NCBI GenBank assembly: GCA_036654235.1
Contig: JAVVSK010000001.1
Location: forward strand, 122,490 to 186,489
Origin: JAVVSK01 sp036654235
GTDB taxonomy: Bacteria; Bacillota; Clostridia; Christensenellales; CAG-138
Direction of reading: 5' to 3'
DNA length: 64,000 nt
The notes under the pieces were generated by a model, which searched no databases, was not told the DNA's origin, and saw nothing but the letters and a program-made list of their open reading frames with translations. The first letter of the stretch is position 1; every line of letters starts with the position of its first letter. Of the stretch, positions 44,335 through 53,463 are shown one piece after another. The position numbers and the translations under genes were made by a program.

Positions 44335-45370
44335 AATAAAACTTACCGTTTTCGGAGAGTCACATGCCGAGTGCGTGGGCTGTACATTTGAAACGGGCGT
44401 TTCGGGGCTCGAATTGGATTTTGATTTTTTACGCGGAATGTTAAAGCGGAGAAGCGCAAAAGACGATGGCATATCGACTTCTCGCCACGAGGATGATGAA
44501 TTTTCGATAATAAGCGGCGTTAAAGGCGGGGTTACAACGGGTACTCCGATAACGGCGATATTTAAAAATAAGGATGTAAAAAGCAAAAGTTACAATTGCG
44601 ATGTTATGCGCCCATCGCATGCGGACTATCCAGCAGCAATAAAGTATGGAGCGCATAATGATTCGCGCGGCGGGGGTCAATTTTCGGGGCGCATGACCGC
44701 CCCCCTTGTTTTTGCTGGAGCGATAGCGGCGCTGCTTTTGAAGCCTATTGGAATAAATGTCTTTTCTCATATTTATTCTATAGGCAATTGTTTTGATACG
44801 GCATTTGCCCACGGCATGGAGTCTATAACGATAGAGAATCCGTTCTTTCCTTTGATAAATCAAAATAAATGCGAAGCTATGAAAATGGAGATCGAAAACA
44901 ACCTTCCCGATTCGACCGGTGGAGTCGTTGAATGCATAGTTCTACATCCGCCGGTGGGTTTAGGAGAACCGTTTTTCGATACAGTAGAGGGCGAACTCGC
45001 TAAAATTTTATTTTCTATACCAGGAGTTCGCGCCGTAGAGTTCGGATCGGGGGTAGCAATGAGCAGGAGCAGCGGTCTAGCCTCAAACGACGCGCTGTAT
45101 TATGATAAAAACGGGGTTGTGCGGACGTTTACGAATAATTCTGGCGGGGTAAATGGCGGAATGTGCAACGGAATGCCTATCGTTTTTCGCACGTATTTTC
45201 GCCCTGTGCCATCAATACCGCAAATTCAAAAGACGATAAACATAAAAACTATGGAAAATACGCATACTGAAGTCGATGGCAGGTTTGACGCATGTGTTTT
45301 ACCCCGCGCCGCCGTAGTTGTCGAGGCGGTTGCGGCACTTGTTATATATGATTTATGTCGGAGAATGTAA
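44315..45370 (+). CDS. aroC: Chorismate synthase
   Basis: 351 residues from a TTG codon. The start is chosen because NTWGTEIKLTVFGESH is the standard N-terminus and GGGAGGAAAGG lies just upstream. It overlaps the aroA end by 20 bases. The FMN-binding SHADYPAAIKYG and RGGGQFSGRMTA motifs and the C-terminal GRFDACVLPRAAVV are present. It converts EPSP to chorismate with reduced FMN. The stop overlaps the next start (TAATG). Confidence 0.94.
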   Translation: MNTWGTEIKLTVFGESHAECVGCTFETGVSGLELDFDFLRGMLKRRSAKDDGISTSRHEDDEFSIISGVKGGVTTGTPITAIFKNKDVKSKSYNCDVMRPSHADYPAAIKYGAHNDSRGGGQFSGRMTAPLVFAGAIAALLLKPIGINVFSHIYSIGNCFDTAFAHGMESITIENPFFPLINQNKCEAMKMEIENNLPDSTGGVVECIVLHPPVGLGEPFFDTVEGELAKILFSIPGVRAVEFGSGVAMSRSSGLASNDALYYDKNGVVRTFTNNSGGVNGGMCNGMPIVFRTYFRPVPSIPQIQKTINIKTMENTHTEVDGRFDACVLPRAAVVVEAVAALVIYDLCRRM

Positions 45371-46134
45371 TGGAAATTAATGATATACGAAACAGCATAG
45401 ACGATGTAGACGCTGAGCTTTTAAAACTTTTTATAAAGCGAATGAGTCTTATAAGGCAGGTGGGAAGCGTTAAGCGAAGGGACGGAATACCTATTGTTGA
45501 TGAGACGCGCGAAAGACGGATACTTAGCGCAAAAATGGATGCACTCTCCGAAAAAAAAGACGAAGAATATGCCTTTGGCTTTTTTAAAGAGCTTATGCGG
45601 CTTTCGCGTCTTCTTCAAAACAGAAGCCGCAATATATATTTAATAGGCATGCCCGGTTCGGGTAAATCAACATTCGCGATAAAGTTAAAGGCGAAGCTGA
45701 ACCGCCTTGCTGTTGATATAGACGAGGTTATAGCTGATCGCGCGGGAATGACAATAAAAGATATTTTCGCGCGCGACGGCGAAGAAGGGTTTCGTAAAAT
45801 GGAACGCGAGGTTTTAAATCTTGTCTGTGCGCATGGATCTATGATAGTTGCAACGGGAGGCGGTATTTTAACCTATCAGGATAATACGGCACTCATAAAA
45901 AACAGCGGAATAACGGTGCTTTTAGACGTACCTTTGGATACTCTAATTAAACAGGATATAAGTGCGCGCCCACTTTTACATACAACGGACGATATAACGG
46001 CACTTTATTATGAACGTTACGCGGATTACCGAAACGCCGCCGATATAATTATAGACCCGGAAAAATCTGACGCTCTTGATAGAGTTTCGATTTTTGCCGC
46101 GGATAAACTTGATATCGCTCTCGATATGCTGTAA
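45370..46134 (+). CDS. Chorismate mutase-shikimate kinase fusion (AroQ-AroK)
   Basis: 254 residues from MEINDIRNSIDDVDAELL. Residues 1-85 are an AroQ-type chorismate mutase (RMSLIRQVGSVKRRDGIPIVDETRERRIL). Residues 90-254 are a shikimate kinase with Walker A GMPGSGKST, DIDEVI and VATGGGI. The joined enzymes act before and after EPSP and chorismate synthases encoded just upstream. GGAG is six bases before the ATG. The fusion order is known in some Clostridia. Confidence 0.92.
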   Translation: MEINDIRNSIDDVDAELLKLFIKRMSLIRQVGSVKRRDGIPIVDETRERRILSAKMDALSEKKDEEYAFGFFKELMRLSRLLQNRSRNIYLIGMPGSGKSTFAIKLKAKLNRLAVDIDEVIADRAGMTIKDIFARDGEEGFRKMEREVLNLVCAHGSMIVATGGGILTYQDNTALIKNSGITVLLDVPLDTLIKQDISARPLLHTTDDITALYYERYADYRNAADIIIDPEKSDALDRVSIFAADKLDIALDML

Positions 46135-46165
46135 CTGTATTCACTTGTGGAAAAAACGATAATTT

Positions 46166-46205
46166 AAAGGCGAACGACCGTTTGAACGATCGTTCGCCTT
46201 TATTA
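46166..46205. terminator. Bidirectional terminator
   Basis: AAAGGCGAACGA (46166-46177) pairs with TCGTTCGCCTTT (46190-46201). It ends the aro operon and the convergent pseudokinase gene. Confidence 0.85.
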
Positions 46206-46222
46206 CTGTATACATTATTTTA

Positions 46223-48958
46223 TTATGAGGCGGATAAATACATTTCATGTATCAATCTTGATCTTGAGGCTATCGTTATAGTACAAGTTGCCTGATGATT
46301 TCCGTCGTGCGTTGTAACGGTGATTATTACCGTTCCCGAACGATTCGCAAAAACCGTTCCGTAAAGGGCATTCCCCGTTACGGAAGCGATATCAGAGTTG
46401 CTAGAAGACCACGTTGTGGATTGATCTGTTGCGTCTTCGGGCAATATGTAAGCGGTTAGCATTCTCGATTCACCGGCATACATTGTAATGCTGGTCATGT
46501 TGAGCATTACTCCGGTTACTCGAATTCGAGTAGGAGTAGGTATTGGCTTTGGCGTATAATTTTTCGTCGGCTTTGGAGTCAATTTTGGCGTTGGCGTAGG
46601 CATAGGTCTTATCGTATCAACCGGACTTGGCGTAGGGTTGGGCGTTTTAGCAGGATTAGGTGTATTCGTAGGGTTGGGCGTTTTAGTAGGCTTAGATGTC
46701 TTCGTAGGGACGGGTGTTGATGTTGGCTTTTGCGTTTGCGTAGAAGATAGCGTTTGCGTAGGCGCTAATTGGCTAGGCGACGGCGAAACGGGTTCGGAAG
46801 GCAGAACGGAAGTTTCGGGAGGAGTAGTTATAAACGCGAATAGCATTGAAACGCTACTGGTAACGCTCGTTCCACTTGAGAACAACTCTCCATTGCCATT
46901 TTCAGCAGTGTACCAACCGGCAAAATACATGTCATCCACTACGGGGTCGGGTGGCATATTGCTGCCAATCGCAGTGCCATATGAGACTTTTTTTACATCA
47001 TATATAAACCCGCCAATTGTAAAAGCAGCAAATGCGTTAAAACGAGATTTGGTAAAGGAACTTAGAGCGAGAGCGGTCGTTTGTTTTACGCTGCCTGAGC
47101 TTACGAGCAGGGCTATAGTATCACCATCGTTGATCGGCATACCCTCCGGAATACTCTGATTTATAATGTATCCCGCAGGGATGTTGTCGTTTTCATCGAA
47201 CATGAGAGAAACATTTGAATATTGAGAAATTGCCCTGATAGTCGAAAAAGATTCGTCAAGACCCATGTATTTTAAAGACGGCAGATTTTCTCCGGAATAT
47301 TTAGGAACGGCAACATTGACTAAAATAACTCCGTTTATATCGACGGGCTGATTGACCATCGGCTCTTGCAATAGTATAGTACCGGGGGCTGCATCGCTCT
47401 CCGTTTTACCGTCAACTATTGCCAAAATATTGTTTGTACTCAGCTCAAGCGCGGCAGTATCCAATGTTTTACCGATTAGGTTAGGAGCTGCAATCGTTTT
47501 TTGGGGAAGAAAAGCATCGAAAACGCCAAGGATTGCCATTAAAAGACCAACTACTAAAAGCGCGCATACGCTTATAATAGTGACCTTAGCCCAAATTGGG
47601 AATTCGCGTTTTTTAGAAGGAAAAGATTCGTGAGCAACTCTTTTTTGAGATTCTTTTAACGGTATTTTAGTAGCCGGGCTATCTAACTTAGGCGCTGTTT
47701 CCGAACTACGGTGATTTAGGGTTGCCTTTTCCAATATATTTCCTTTATATTCGGATTCTGTACGATTAACTTCAAGAGGTTCGGTTTTTAAACCTATATC
47801 GTTTTTGTAGGGAACGAATCCGACTTTTTCGGAAGGCATATCCTGATTTGATTTAGAATTTTCGGTTTTTAAAAAAGTTGATGTTAAGCTTTCTGTGTTC
47901 GTATTTTTAGGATTTAATTTTTTCGCGGCAACGTCGTGAATTTCTCCGACACCAATAGCGCTCATAGTTGCGGCGACTGTTTTTCCGAGGGCGGCTTTAT
48001 CCGAAAAAGAATTTTCGTTTAAACTCTCGTCTTTTCGATTTTCGCGTTTATTGGAAGTTGAAAGACCGTAAAAATCGGAGGCAAACATTTCTATACTGGG
48101 ATACCGTGCATTTTTTTCAACAGAAAGCCCGGACATAATAGCTTTAGTTGCATAAGGCGGGAGCTTTACGCCCATCTTTGAGGGCGTTAAGAGAGTATCT
48201 TCAAACAATCTATCATGCGCGGAAACCGGGAATTCCCCCGTAAGCATAAAATACGCGACAGCTGAGATTGAATATATATCGGAACGCGCATCTATTTGAG
48301 AATTGTCGGATGATTCAGGTGATAAAAACGGCTCAAAGTAGTAGGAATGTATCTGATTCACAAAAACGTAGTAACCAAAGCCGGAAAGATGAACGGAACC
48401 GTCTTTCCCGAGCCAAATATAATCCGGATTTATTGCTTTATGATATATGGCGCGTTTATTGGCATATTGAACGGCCTCAAATACCGATTTTAAAATATTG
48501 CGCGTTTCGCTAAAGCTAAGCTTTCGCCCAACACCATCGATATATTCATTAAGACTTACGGCGTCAAAATATTCCGTAACCATATAAACGGCTGAATCAT
48601 ATATGAAACTATCGAACGTTTTGACAACGTTCGGAATCTCGTTATAAAAAGAAAGCTCGCGTATTTTTTTTACTGTAGCTTCAATTTCGTTAGAAGCTTC
48701 CGGATTGATATGGCGGTTGGAAAAGGGAATTCTGGTTATAAAAACCGGGATATTTTCGATTTTATCAAACGCTATATATTTAAGTCCTAAAAAATTATTT
48801 TTGACAATAGCACCAATAAGGTAATTGCCTATCACTGTTCCGGGCCAAATATAGCTCATGTCCTCAGGGGGCGTTCCAACAGCATATCCGCAATTCGGAC
48901 ATAAGAGCGCATCACGGGGCAATTCCTTCATACAGCCTAAACAAAGATGAGATTCCAT
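46223..48958 (-). CDS. Zinc-ribbon pseudokinase with PASTA, B-repeat and Big_2 domains
   Basis: 911 residues. CLGC and CPNC at the start form a zinc ribbon. A kinase-like fold (about 40-300) lacks the catalytic residues: VAxK reads VFITR, HRD reads HKAINPDYI and DFG reads SGFG. A charged linker and one membrane segment (about 455-480) follow. Outside are two PASTA-like units (about 490-630), an InlB-type B-repeat (VSYGTAIGSNMPPDP, FAGWYTAENG), a Pro/Thr linker (about 720-800) and a Big_2 Ig-like domain. PASTA units usually bind muropeptides. It is probably a non-catalytic wall sensor or scaffold. Confidence 0.85.
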   Translation of the reverse strand: MESHLCLGCMKELPRDALLCPNCGYAVGTPPEDMSYIWPGTVIGNYLIGAIVKNNFLGLKYIAFDKIENIPVFITRIPFSNRHINPEASNEIEATVKKIRELSFYNEIPNVVKTFDSFIYDSAVYMVTEYFDAVSLNEYIDGVGRKLSFSETRNILKSVFEAVQYANKRAIYHKAINPDYIWLGKDGSVHLSGFGYYVFVNQIHSYYFEPFLSPESSDNSQIDARSDIYSISAVAYFMLTGEFPVSAHDRLFEDTLLTPSKMGVKLPPYATKAIMSGLSVEKNARYPSIEMFASDFYGLSTSNKRENRKDESLNENSFSDKAALGKTVAATMSAIGVGEIHDVAAKKLNPKNTNTESLTSTFLKTENSKSNQDMPSEKVGFVPYKNDIGLKTEPLEVNRTESEYKGNILEKATLNHRSSETAPKLDSPATKIPLKESQKRVAHESFPSKKREFPIWAKVTIISVCALLVVGLLMAILGVFDAFLPQKTIAAPNLIGKTLDTAALELSTNNILAIVDGKTESDAAPGTILLQEPMVNQPVDINGVILVNVAVPKYSGENLPSLKYMGLDESFSTIRAISQYSNVSLMFDENDNIPAGYIINQSIPEGMPINDGDTIALLVSSGSVKQTTALALSSFTKSRFNAFAAFTIGGFIYDVKKVSYGTAIGSNMPPDPVVDDMYFAGWYTAENGNGELFSSGTSVTSSVSMLFAFITTPPETSVLPSEPVSPSPSQLAPTQTLSSTQTQKPTSTPVPTKTSKPTKTPNPTNTPNPAKTPNPTPSPVDTIRPMPTPTPKLTPKPTKNYTPKPIPTPTRIRVTGVMLNMTSITMYAGESRMLTAYILPEDATDQSTTWSSSNSDIASVTGNALYGTVFANRSGTVIITVTTHDGNHQATCTITIASRSRLIHEMYLSAS

Positions 48959-48992
48959 TAATTCTCTCCAAACTGTAATTCATTCTATACCT

Positions 48993-49022
48993 ATTCTAAT
49001 ATAAAATAGCGATAATTGTCAA
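48993..49022 (-). promoter_or_regulatory. Promoter of the pseudokinase gene
   Basis: On the minus strand, TTGACA (49017-49022) and TAGAAT (48993-48998), 18-base spacer. Confidence 0.65.
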
Positions 49023-49288
49023 GTTGAAATGAAGTCGGTAAAATGCTTGCGTAAGCTATAGACAACTACCCGACCATGTGTTAGTATTATACGTGATGAA
49101 GGCGCGAGGAAATAACGTTTTTTGCTTTGGTAGATATGGTTTTAGCAGTATAAATGCATACGGAAATTTATGTTATTTCAAGGTTTTCCGAGTGCGGAAA
49201 AATACCAAAGCTTAAGGTAAATACCGAATTAAGTTAACGTTCCTCCTATCTTCTATATTTTTTAAAAAGAAAGCGAGATTTGATTTTT
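49023..49288. other. Divergent intergenic region
   Basis: About 265 bases between the pseudokinase and the next lipoprotein gene. Apart from the pseudokinase promoter next to it, no further element was recognised. Confidence 0.4.
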
Positions 49289-49945
49289 ATGAAGCTTCGT
49301 TTGTTGATTTTGATTTTAGCGTTAACGCTTATATTTATGGGTTGTGCGTCCGATAAAGAGCCTGCGACATCGCCAACGCCGATATCCTTGAAAACCAATG
49401 TACCAATTTCTACGGAAACTCCGCGTGCAGGTTTTGAGTTTGATTCCGAAAAATCGGTCGCGGTTTCCCCATATCTTGCCGCTATGATCGAAGGCATAAT
49501 GCAGCCGGATAATTTAACGCTTTTCCCCGAGGCGCGCGGTTCTATAAACTATAAAGCGGCTTTTGCTTTCCTTTTCTCATATGCGCAGGCGAACTGCTAC
49601 GATGCTGATAAGGGCGCGATTATGACGGATGAACAGGTTAAGACAGCTCTTTCGGTAGCCTTTGCCGGAGAATATACTTTAGAAAAATTCATATCCGAAA
49701 TTCAGCCGAATGAAAGTTTTAAATATGAAAATGGAGAATTTAATTTCGGTCAGGGTGAATCCTACTCGCCTACTCTCAATTATAAGAGTGGAACTATTAT
49801 TCTAGATGGTACTGTTCCCGTGGAATTTGAATATATAATTCCGGAAGGCGGAACGGGGACGGTAGGAGTAACCTTTGCGGAAAACGCAAACGCTCTCGGA
49901 GTAACTATCGTCATGGTTACAATAAATGCACAAAATGAAGGTTAA
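49289..49945 (+). CDS. Lipoprotein of unknown function
   Basis: 218 residues from MKLRLLILILALTLIFMGC. The lipobox ends FMGC, followed by a Pro/Thr-rich spacer (TSPTPISLKTNVPISTETP). The mature part is acidic with no recognised family. It contains YKAAFAFLFSYAQANCYDADKG and a beta-rich C-terminus ending VTIVMVTINAQNEG. It overlaps recX by about 11 bases. The role is unknown. Confidence 0.75.
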   Translation: MKLRLLILILALTLIFMGCASDKEPATSPTPISLKTNVPISTETPRAGFEFDSEKSVAVSPYLAAMIEGIMQPDNLTLFPEARGSINYKAAFAFLFSYAQANCYDADKGAIMTDEQVKTALSVAFAGEYTLEKFISEIQPNESFKYENGEFNFGQGESYSPTLNYKSGTIILDGTVPVEFEYIIPEGGTGTVGVTFAENANALGVTIVMVTINAQNEG

Positions 49946-50420
49946 TTCAAAAGAAAAATCTCCGCTTTCGCACGCTGCTTCCTATATAGACAGAAAGCAG
50001 CGTACACAGGCGGAAGTTGAAGATTTTCTATATTCTCTCGACATTTCAGAAGTTGAAGTTATGACCCTCATTGAGCGGCTTAAATCTGCCGCTCTTATTG
50101 ACGATGAAAAATACGCCGAAAACTATATAGGCTCACGTTTAGCTACGAAACCCATGAGCAGAGCCTCCTTAAAACGTCAGTTATTGTCGCATTTTATTGA
50201 TGAAACTCTCGTTGATCGGAAACTTTTTGAATTGGTTACTGATGAGATAGAATTGGAAAATGCCGTTAAATGTGCGGGAAAATATATGACCAGATACGTG
50301 GATTATGATTCGTTTGAACGTAATAATCGCACGATAAAGCGACTTTTATCAATGGGATTTGATTATGATACTGCGAGGAGGTGCGTTTCCCTTGTATCAA
50401 GCGAGGAGAACGGCATTTAA
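49935..50420 (+). CDS. recX: RecX regulatory protein
   Basis: 161 residues from MKVNSKEKSPLSHAASYI. The RecX three-helix repeats are visible: YIDRKQRTQAEVEDFLYS, LIDDEKYAENYIGSRL, KPMSRASLKRQLLSH and RTIKRLLSMGFDYDTARR. RecX binds RecA filaments and tunes recombination and the SOS response. recA is not in the window. It overlaps the lipoprotein gene and the birA ribosome site. Confidence 0.88.
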   Translation: MKVNSKEKSPLSHAASYIDRKQRTQAEVEDFLYSLDISEVEVMTLIERLKSAALIDDEKYAENYIGSRLATKPMSRASLKRQLLSHFIDETLVDRKLFELVTDEIELENAVKCAGKYMTRYVDYDSFERNNRTIKRLLSMGFDYDTARRCVSLVSSEENGI

Positions 50421-51192
50421 CTTAGAACAAATACAAAGTTTATTGAGAACCGATTATTGCGGTCAGAATCTCGTTTCTTTTTTGGAACTTGAATCGACTA
50501 ATTTTTCGGCGAAAGAACTTGCTAAAGTTGGATATCCGAGCGGAACTCTCGTTTTATGTGATCATCAAATTTCGGGGCGCGGAAGAAGAGGAAAAAATTG
50601 GATTTCACATCCGGATGAGGGAATTTGCATGAGCCTTATCCTGCGCCCAAAGATTTCCCCTCAGTATGCGGCGCGATATACTATTGCTGTAGCTTTGGGC
50701 GTTTGTCGCGCTATGAATACGTTTTGCGTTGACGCGAAGATAAAATGGCCAAACGATATAGTGGTAGGAAGGAAAAAGCTTTCCGGAATTCTTCTCGAAT
50801 GCGCGGCGAGTTCAAGCAAACTTGATTACATAATAATAGGCATTGGTATAAACGTAAACACAGAATGCTTCTATGGAGATTTATCAGAAACCGCTGTTAG
50901 TATTCGTCAGCGAACGGGCGTTAAAATAGAGCGTGAGCGGGTTATAGCCGAGGTAATTAATGCTTCTGAGCTTTATTTTGAATTATGCGAGAACGATTTT
51001 GATACGTTAATGACCGAATATCGAAGCCTATCGGTCGTTTTAAATCAAGAGGTTAGTATAATAAAATCAACGGAAACATTTAACGGAGTTGCCTATGGGT
51101 TCGATGAATACGGAAGAATAATTGTAAAGTTTAAAGACGAGTCAAGTCAAATTTTCGATTCCGGTGATGTTTCGCTTAGAACAAAACAATGA
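50392..51192 (+). CDS. birA: Biotin-protein ligase (BirA catalytic type)
   Basis: 266 residues from a TTG, chosen because GAGGAGG in the recX end is well spaced from it. The ligase core is intact: ELESTNFSAKELA, GRGRRGKNW (biotinyl-AMP loop), KWPNDIVV and KKLSGILLE. The C-terminal SH3-like domain is present. The N-terminal helix-turn-helix of BirA repressors is absent, so it only joins biotin to carboxylase carrier proteins. It overlaps acpS by four bases. Confidence 0.9.
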   Translation: MYQARRTAFNLEQIQSLLRTDYCGQNLVSFLELESTNFSAKELAKVGYPSGTLVLCDHQISGRGRRGKNWISHPDEGICMSLILRPKISPQYAARYTIAVALGVCRAMNTFCVDAKIKWPNDIVVGRKKLSGILLECAASSSKLDYIIIGIGINVNTECFYGDLSETAVSIRQRTGVKIERERVIAEVINASELYFELCENDFDTLMTEYRSLSVVLNQEVSIIKSTETFNGVAYGFDEYGRIIVKFKDESSQIFDSGDVSLRTKQ

Positions 51193-51560
51193 TAGTTGGC
51201 ATAGGGACTGATATAATTGAGATTGCTAGGATTGAAAGCGCATGTAAACGCCCCTCATTTATACAGAGGGTATTTTCTGAGCATGAAATCGAATATTATA
51301 ATTTAAAAAACTATGCAATAGAGACACTTGCATCGGCATTTTCAGCTAAAGAAGCTGCCTCAAAGGCACTTGGAACCGGTTTTTCGGGTTTTTCAATGCA
51401 CAATATTGAAGTAATAAGAGACAAATTTGGAAAGCCTTCTCTTGCCTTTAATGGAGGGGCGAGAGAGCGCTTTTTGTCTATCGGGGGGGGGACGGCATAC
51501 CTGAGCTTATCACATTGCAGGGGATACGCTGTAGCTTTCGTCGTAATTGAATCGAATTAG
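51189..51560 (+). CDS. acpS: Holo-[acyl-carrier-protein] synthase
   Basis: 123 residues. MIVGIGTDIIEIARIE and FSAKEAASKALGTGF are the two AcpS motifs with the Mg-binding Asp and Glu. It transfers phosphopantetheine from CoA to acyl carrier protein. Its ATG overlaps the birA stop; both serve fatty-acid synthesis. Confidence 0.95.
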   Translation: MIVGIGTDIIEIARIESACKRPSFIQRVFSEHEIEYYNLKNYAIETLASAFSAKEAASKALGTGFSGFSMHNIEVIRDKFGKPSLAFNGGARERFLSIGGGTAYLSLSHCRGYAVAFVVIESN

Positions 51561-51638
51561 GATAGATCTAATAACGTCGGTAGAAAAATTTGATAAACTT
51601 TTATTAAATCATAAAGCAGAGAACATTAGGAGAAAAAT

Positions 51639-52718
51639 ATGATAGAACTTTATCGAAGCATAAAACAGAGAATAGGGGAAATTAATTTTAACGAGATATT
51701 TCCGGACTTTCATATTTTTAAATTCGCTTTATACAACAAAAAAACCGTATATTTTGACGAAAAAACAATACCGTATGACAATAGATTTTTGGGCAATGCT
51801 ACGATAAAATATGATGGGGAAAACATCGCTATTTGGTGCGTCGAAGGAAATGACGAGAGCGACTATGATATATTGGCATCGAAAATCGTACATGAGATGT
51901 TTCATGCATTTCAGTGTGAAAGGGGCGAAACGCGCTTTCCACATGACCTTCTTACATTAAGATATCCTATGAATGCCAAGAACTTTGAAATAAAGCATTT
52001 TGAAAACTTGCTTTTAACTGAGGCATGCGTAGACGTTGATATTGGGAAAAAGAATTCGATTTTAAAGGATGTAGCGGCGCATAGGAACCTACGAAAAGAG
52101 ATTATAGGCGAGGAAATGCTAAATTGCGAGTTGTTTACCGAAACGATAGAGGGCATGGCGGAATATGCCGGCTGTATGGCGCTTAAACAACTTTCTGAGA
52201 AAAAATTCAAAAGTGAAATTGAAAAATATATCGACATCTTAACCTCGGATTTTGATATGATTTTAGATATTAGAAAAATATCATATTATGTTGGCGCAAT
52301 ACTTTGTATAGTACTTTCGGAGTCTGATAAAAAGTTTAAGAGCGGAATAGGGGAGGGGATTAAACAACCTATTTTTAATTATTGCCTAGAAAATAAATAC
52401 GTCAATAAAGATTTAGAAACAATACATTACCCCGAGATAGCTATAAATTGCGGAGCACTTGACGGTAAGCGACGAGAGAAAATAGCTCAATACGGGTTTT
52501 TTAAGCATGGGAATAAAACGCTGTATCCAAGTAAAATATGCGGCTATGATCCTATGAACATGATGAGAGTAGACAATAATATACTTTGTACAAATTTTAT
52601 TATTCTAAAAAAAGCAGAAATGGAGCCGCTATTTTTAGACGGTCCGATTCTTCTTGAACTTAACGATGGAACGAGTGATGATGTGATAGCATATTATAAA
52701 CGCTCAGCGCAGATTTAG
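51639..52718 (+). CDS. Putative HExxH metallopeptidase
   Basis: 359 residues, cytoplasmic by appearance. IVHEMFHAFQCERGE gives an HExxH zinc motif at about 86-90. Some 80 residues later, ETIEGMAEYAG supplies a possible third ligand of the gluzincin type. The C-terminal third repeats short beta-rich pieces and ends in a charged tail. AGGAG precedes the ATG. No family name is secure, and the substrate is unknown. It stands apart from both neighbours. Confidence 0.6.
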   Translation: MIELYRSIKQRIGEINFNEIFPDFHIFKFALYNKKTVYFDEKTIPYDNRFLGNATIKYDGENIAIWCVEGNDESDYDILASKIVHEMFHAFQCERGETRFPHDLLTLRYPMNAKNFEIKHFENLLLTEACVDVDIGKKNSILKDVAAHRNLRKEIIGEEMLNCELFTETIEGMAEYAGCMALKQLSEKKFKSEIEKYIDILTSDFDMILDIRKISYYVGAILCIVLSESDKKFKSGIGEGIKQPIFNYCLENKYVNKDLETIHYPEIAINCGALDGKRREKIAQYGFFKHGNKTLYPSKICGYDPMNMMRVDNNILCTNFIILKKAEMEPLFLDGPILLELNDGTSDDVIAYYKRSAQI

Positions 52719-52823
52719 TATCTTTATTAATTCTAATATAATCCATAAAAATACATTGCATCTTGCAATAATCAAAAAACAAGGGTAAGATAGAGGTCTT
52801 GAAAAAAAGATGGAGGATTGTCA

Positions 52824-53348
52824 ATGCTCTGGCCTATTCTAAAGACAGTACTTATCGCGATGGTTCCTATACTTGAGCTTAGAGGAGCTATACCGGTGGG
52901 AGTTGCGGGGGGGCTTTCCCTTCCGGTTGCTTTTATAGCCGCTTTTATAGGTAATCTTTTGCCTATACCATTTGCTATTCTATTTATTCGCACAATTTTT
53001 GAGTGGATAAAAAGAAAAATGCCAAAGTTCAAATCTCTCGTTGAAAGATATGAGAACAGTACCCGTATTAAAGCCGAAAAAGCAAAAAAATATAAGATTT
53101 TTGGACTTATGTTGTTTGTCGCTATTCCTCTTCCCGGGACGGGCGCATGGACGGGCGCTTTGATAGCTGCAATATTGGAAATGCGCCTTAGAGACGCAAT
53201 GCCTCCTATAGCTCTCGGCGTTCTTATAGCGGGAATAATAGTCTCTGCTATAACCTATGGCGCGAGCGCGCTTATTGGTCTGACTATGCCGACACCAACG
53301 CCAACCGTATTTTTTAATATATTGCCGAATATTCTCTGTGCTTTTTAA
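52824..53348 (+). CDS. Small multidrug export protein (COG2426-type)
   Basis: 174 residues from MLWPILKTVLIAMVPILELRGAIP, with GGAGG seven bases upstream. Four or five hydrophobic segments, the ELRGAIPVG start and the AIPLPGTGAWTG loop match this DedA-like family. A transport role is assumed in the family name but not proven. The gene is single and followed by a clear terminator. Confidence 0.85.
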   Translation: MLWPILKTVLIAMVPILELRGAIPVGVAGGLSLPVAFIAAFIGNLLPIPFAILFIRTIFEWIKRKMPKFKSLVERYENSTRIKAEKAKKYKIFGLMLFVAIPLPGTGAWTGALIAAILEMRLRDAMPPIALGVLIAGIIVSAITYGASALIGLTMPTPTPTVFFNILPNILCAF

Positions 53349-53388
53349 TAGCGTCGGAAATTTCTCACTAATATCGCTCTAAATGTAT

Positions 53389-53417
53389 TAAAAGCTCATC
53401 CTTTAAGATGAGCTTTT
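53389..53417 (+). terminator. Terminator
   Basis: AAAAGCTCATC (53390-53400) pairs with GATGAGCTTTT (53407-53417). Confidence 0.8.
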
Positions 53418-53463
53418 GAATTGTCGTTTAAAAAGCTATACGGTAATTGGATTTGATAACCGT

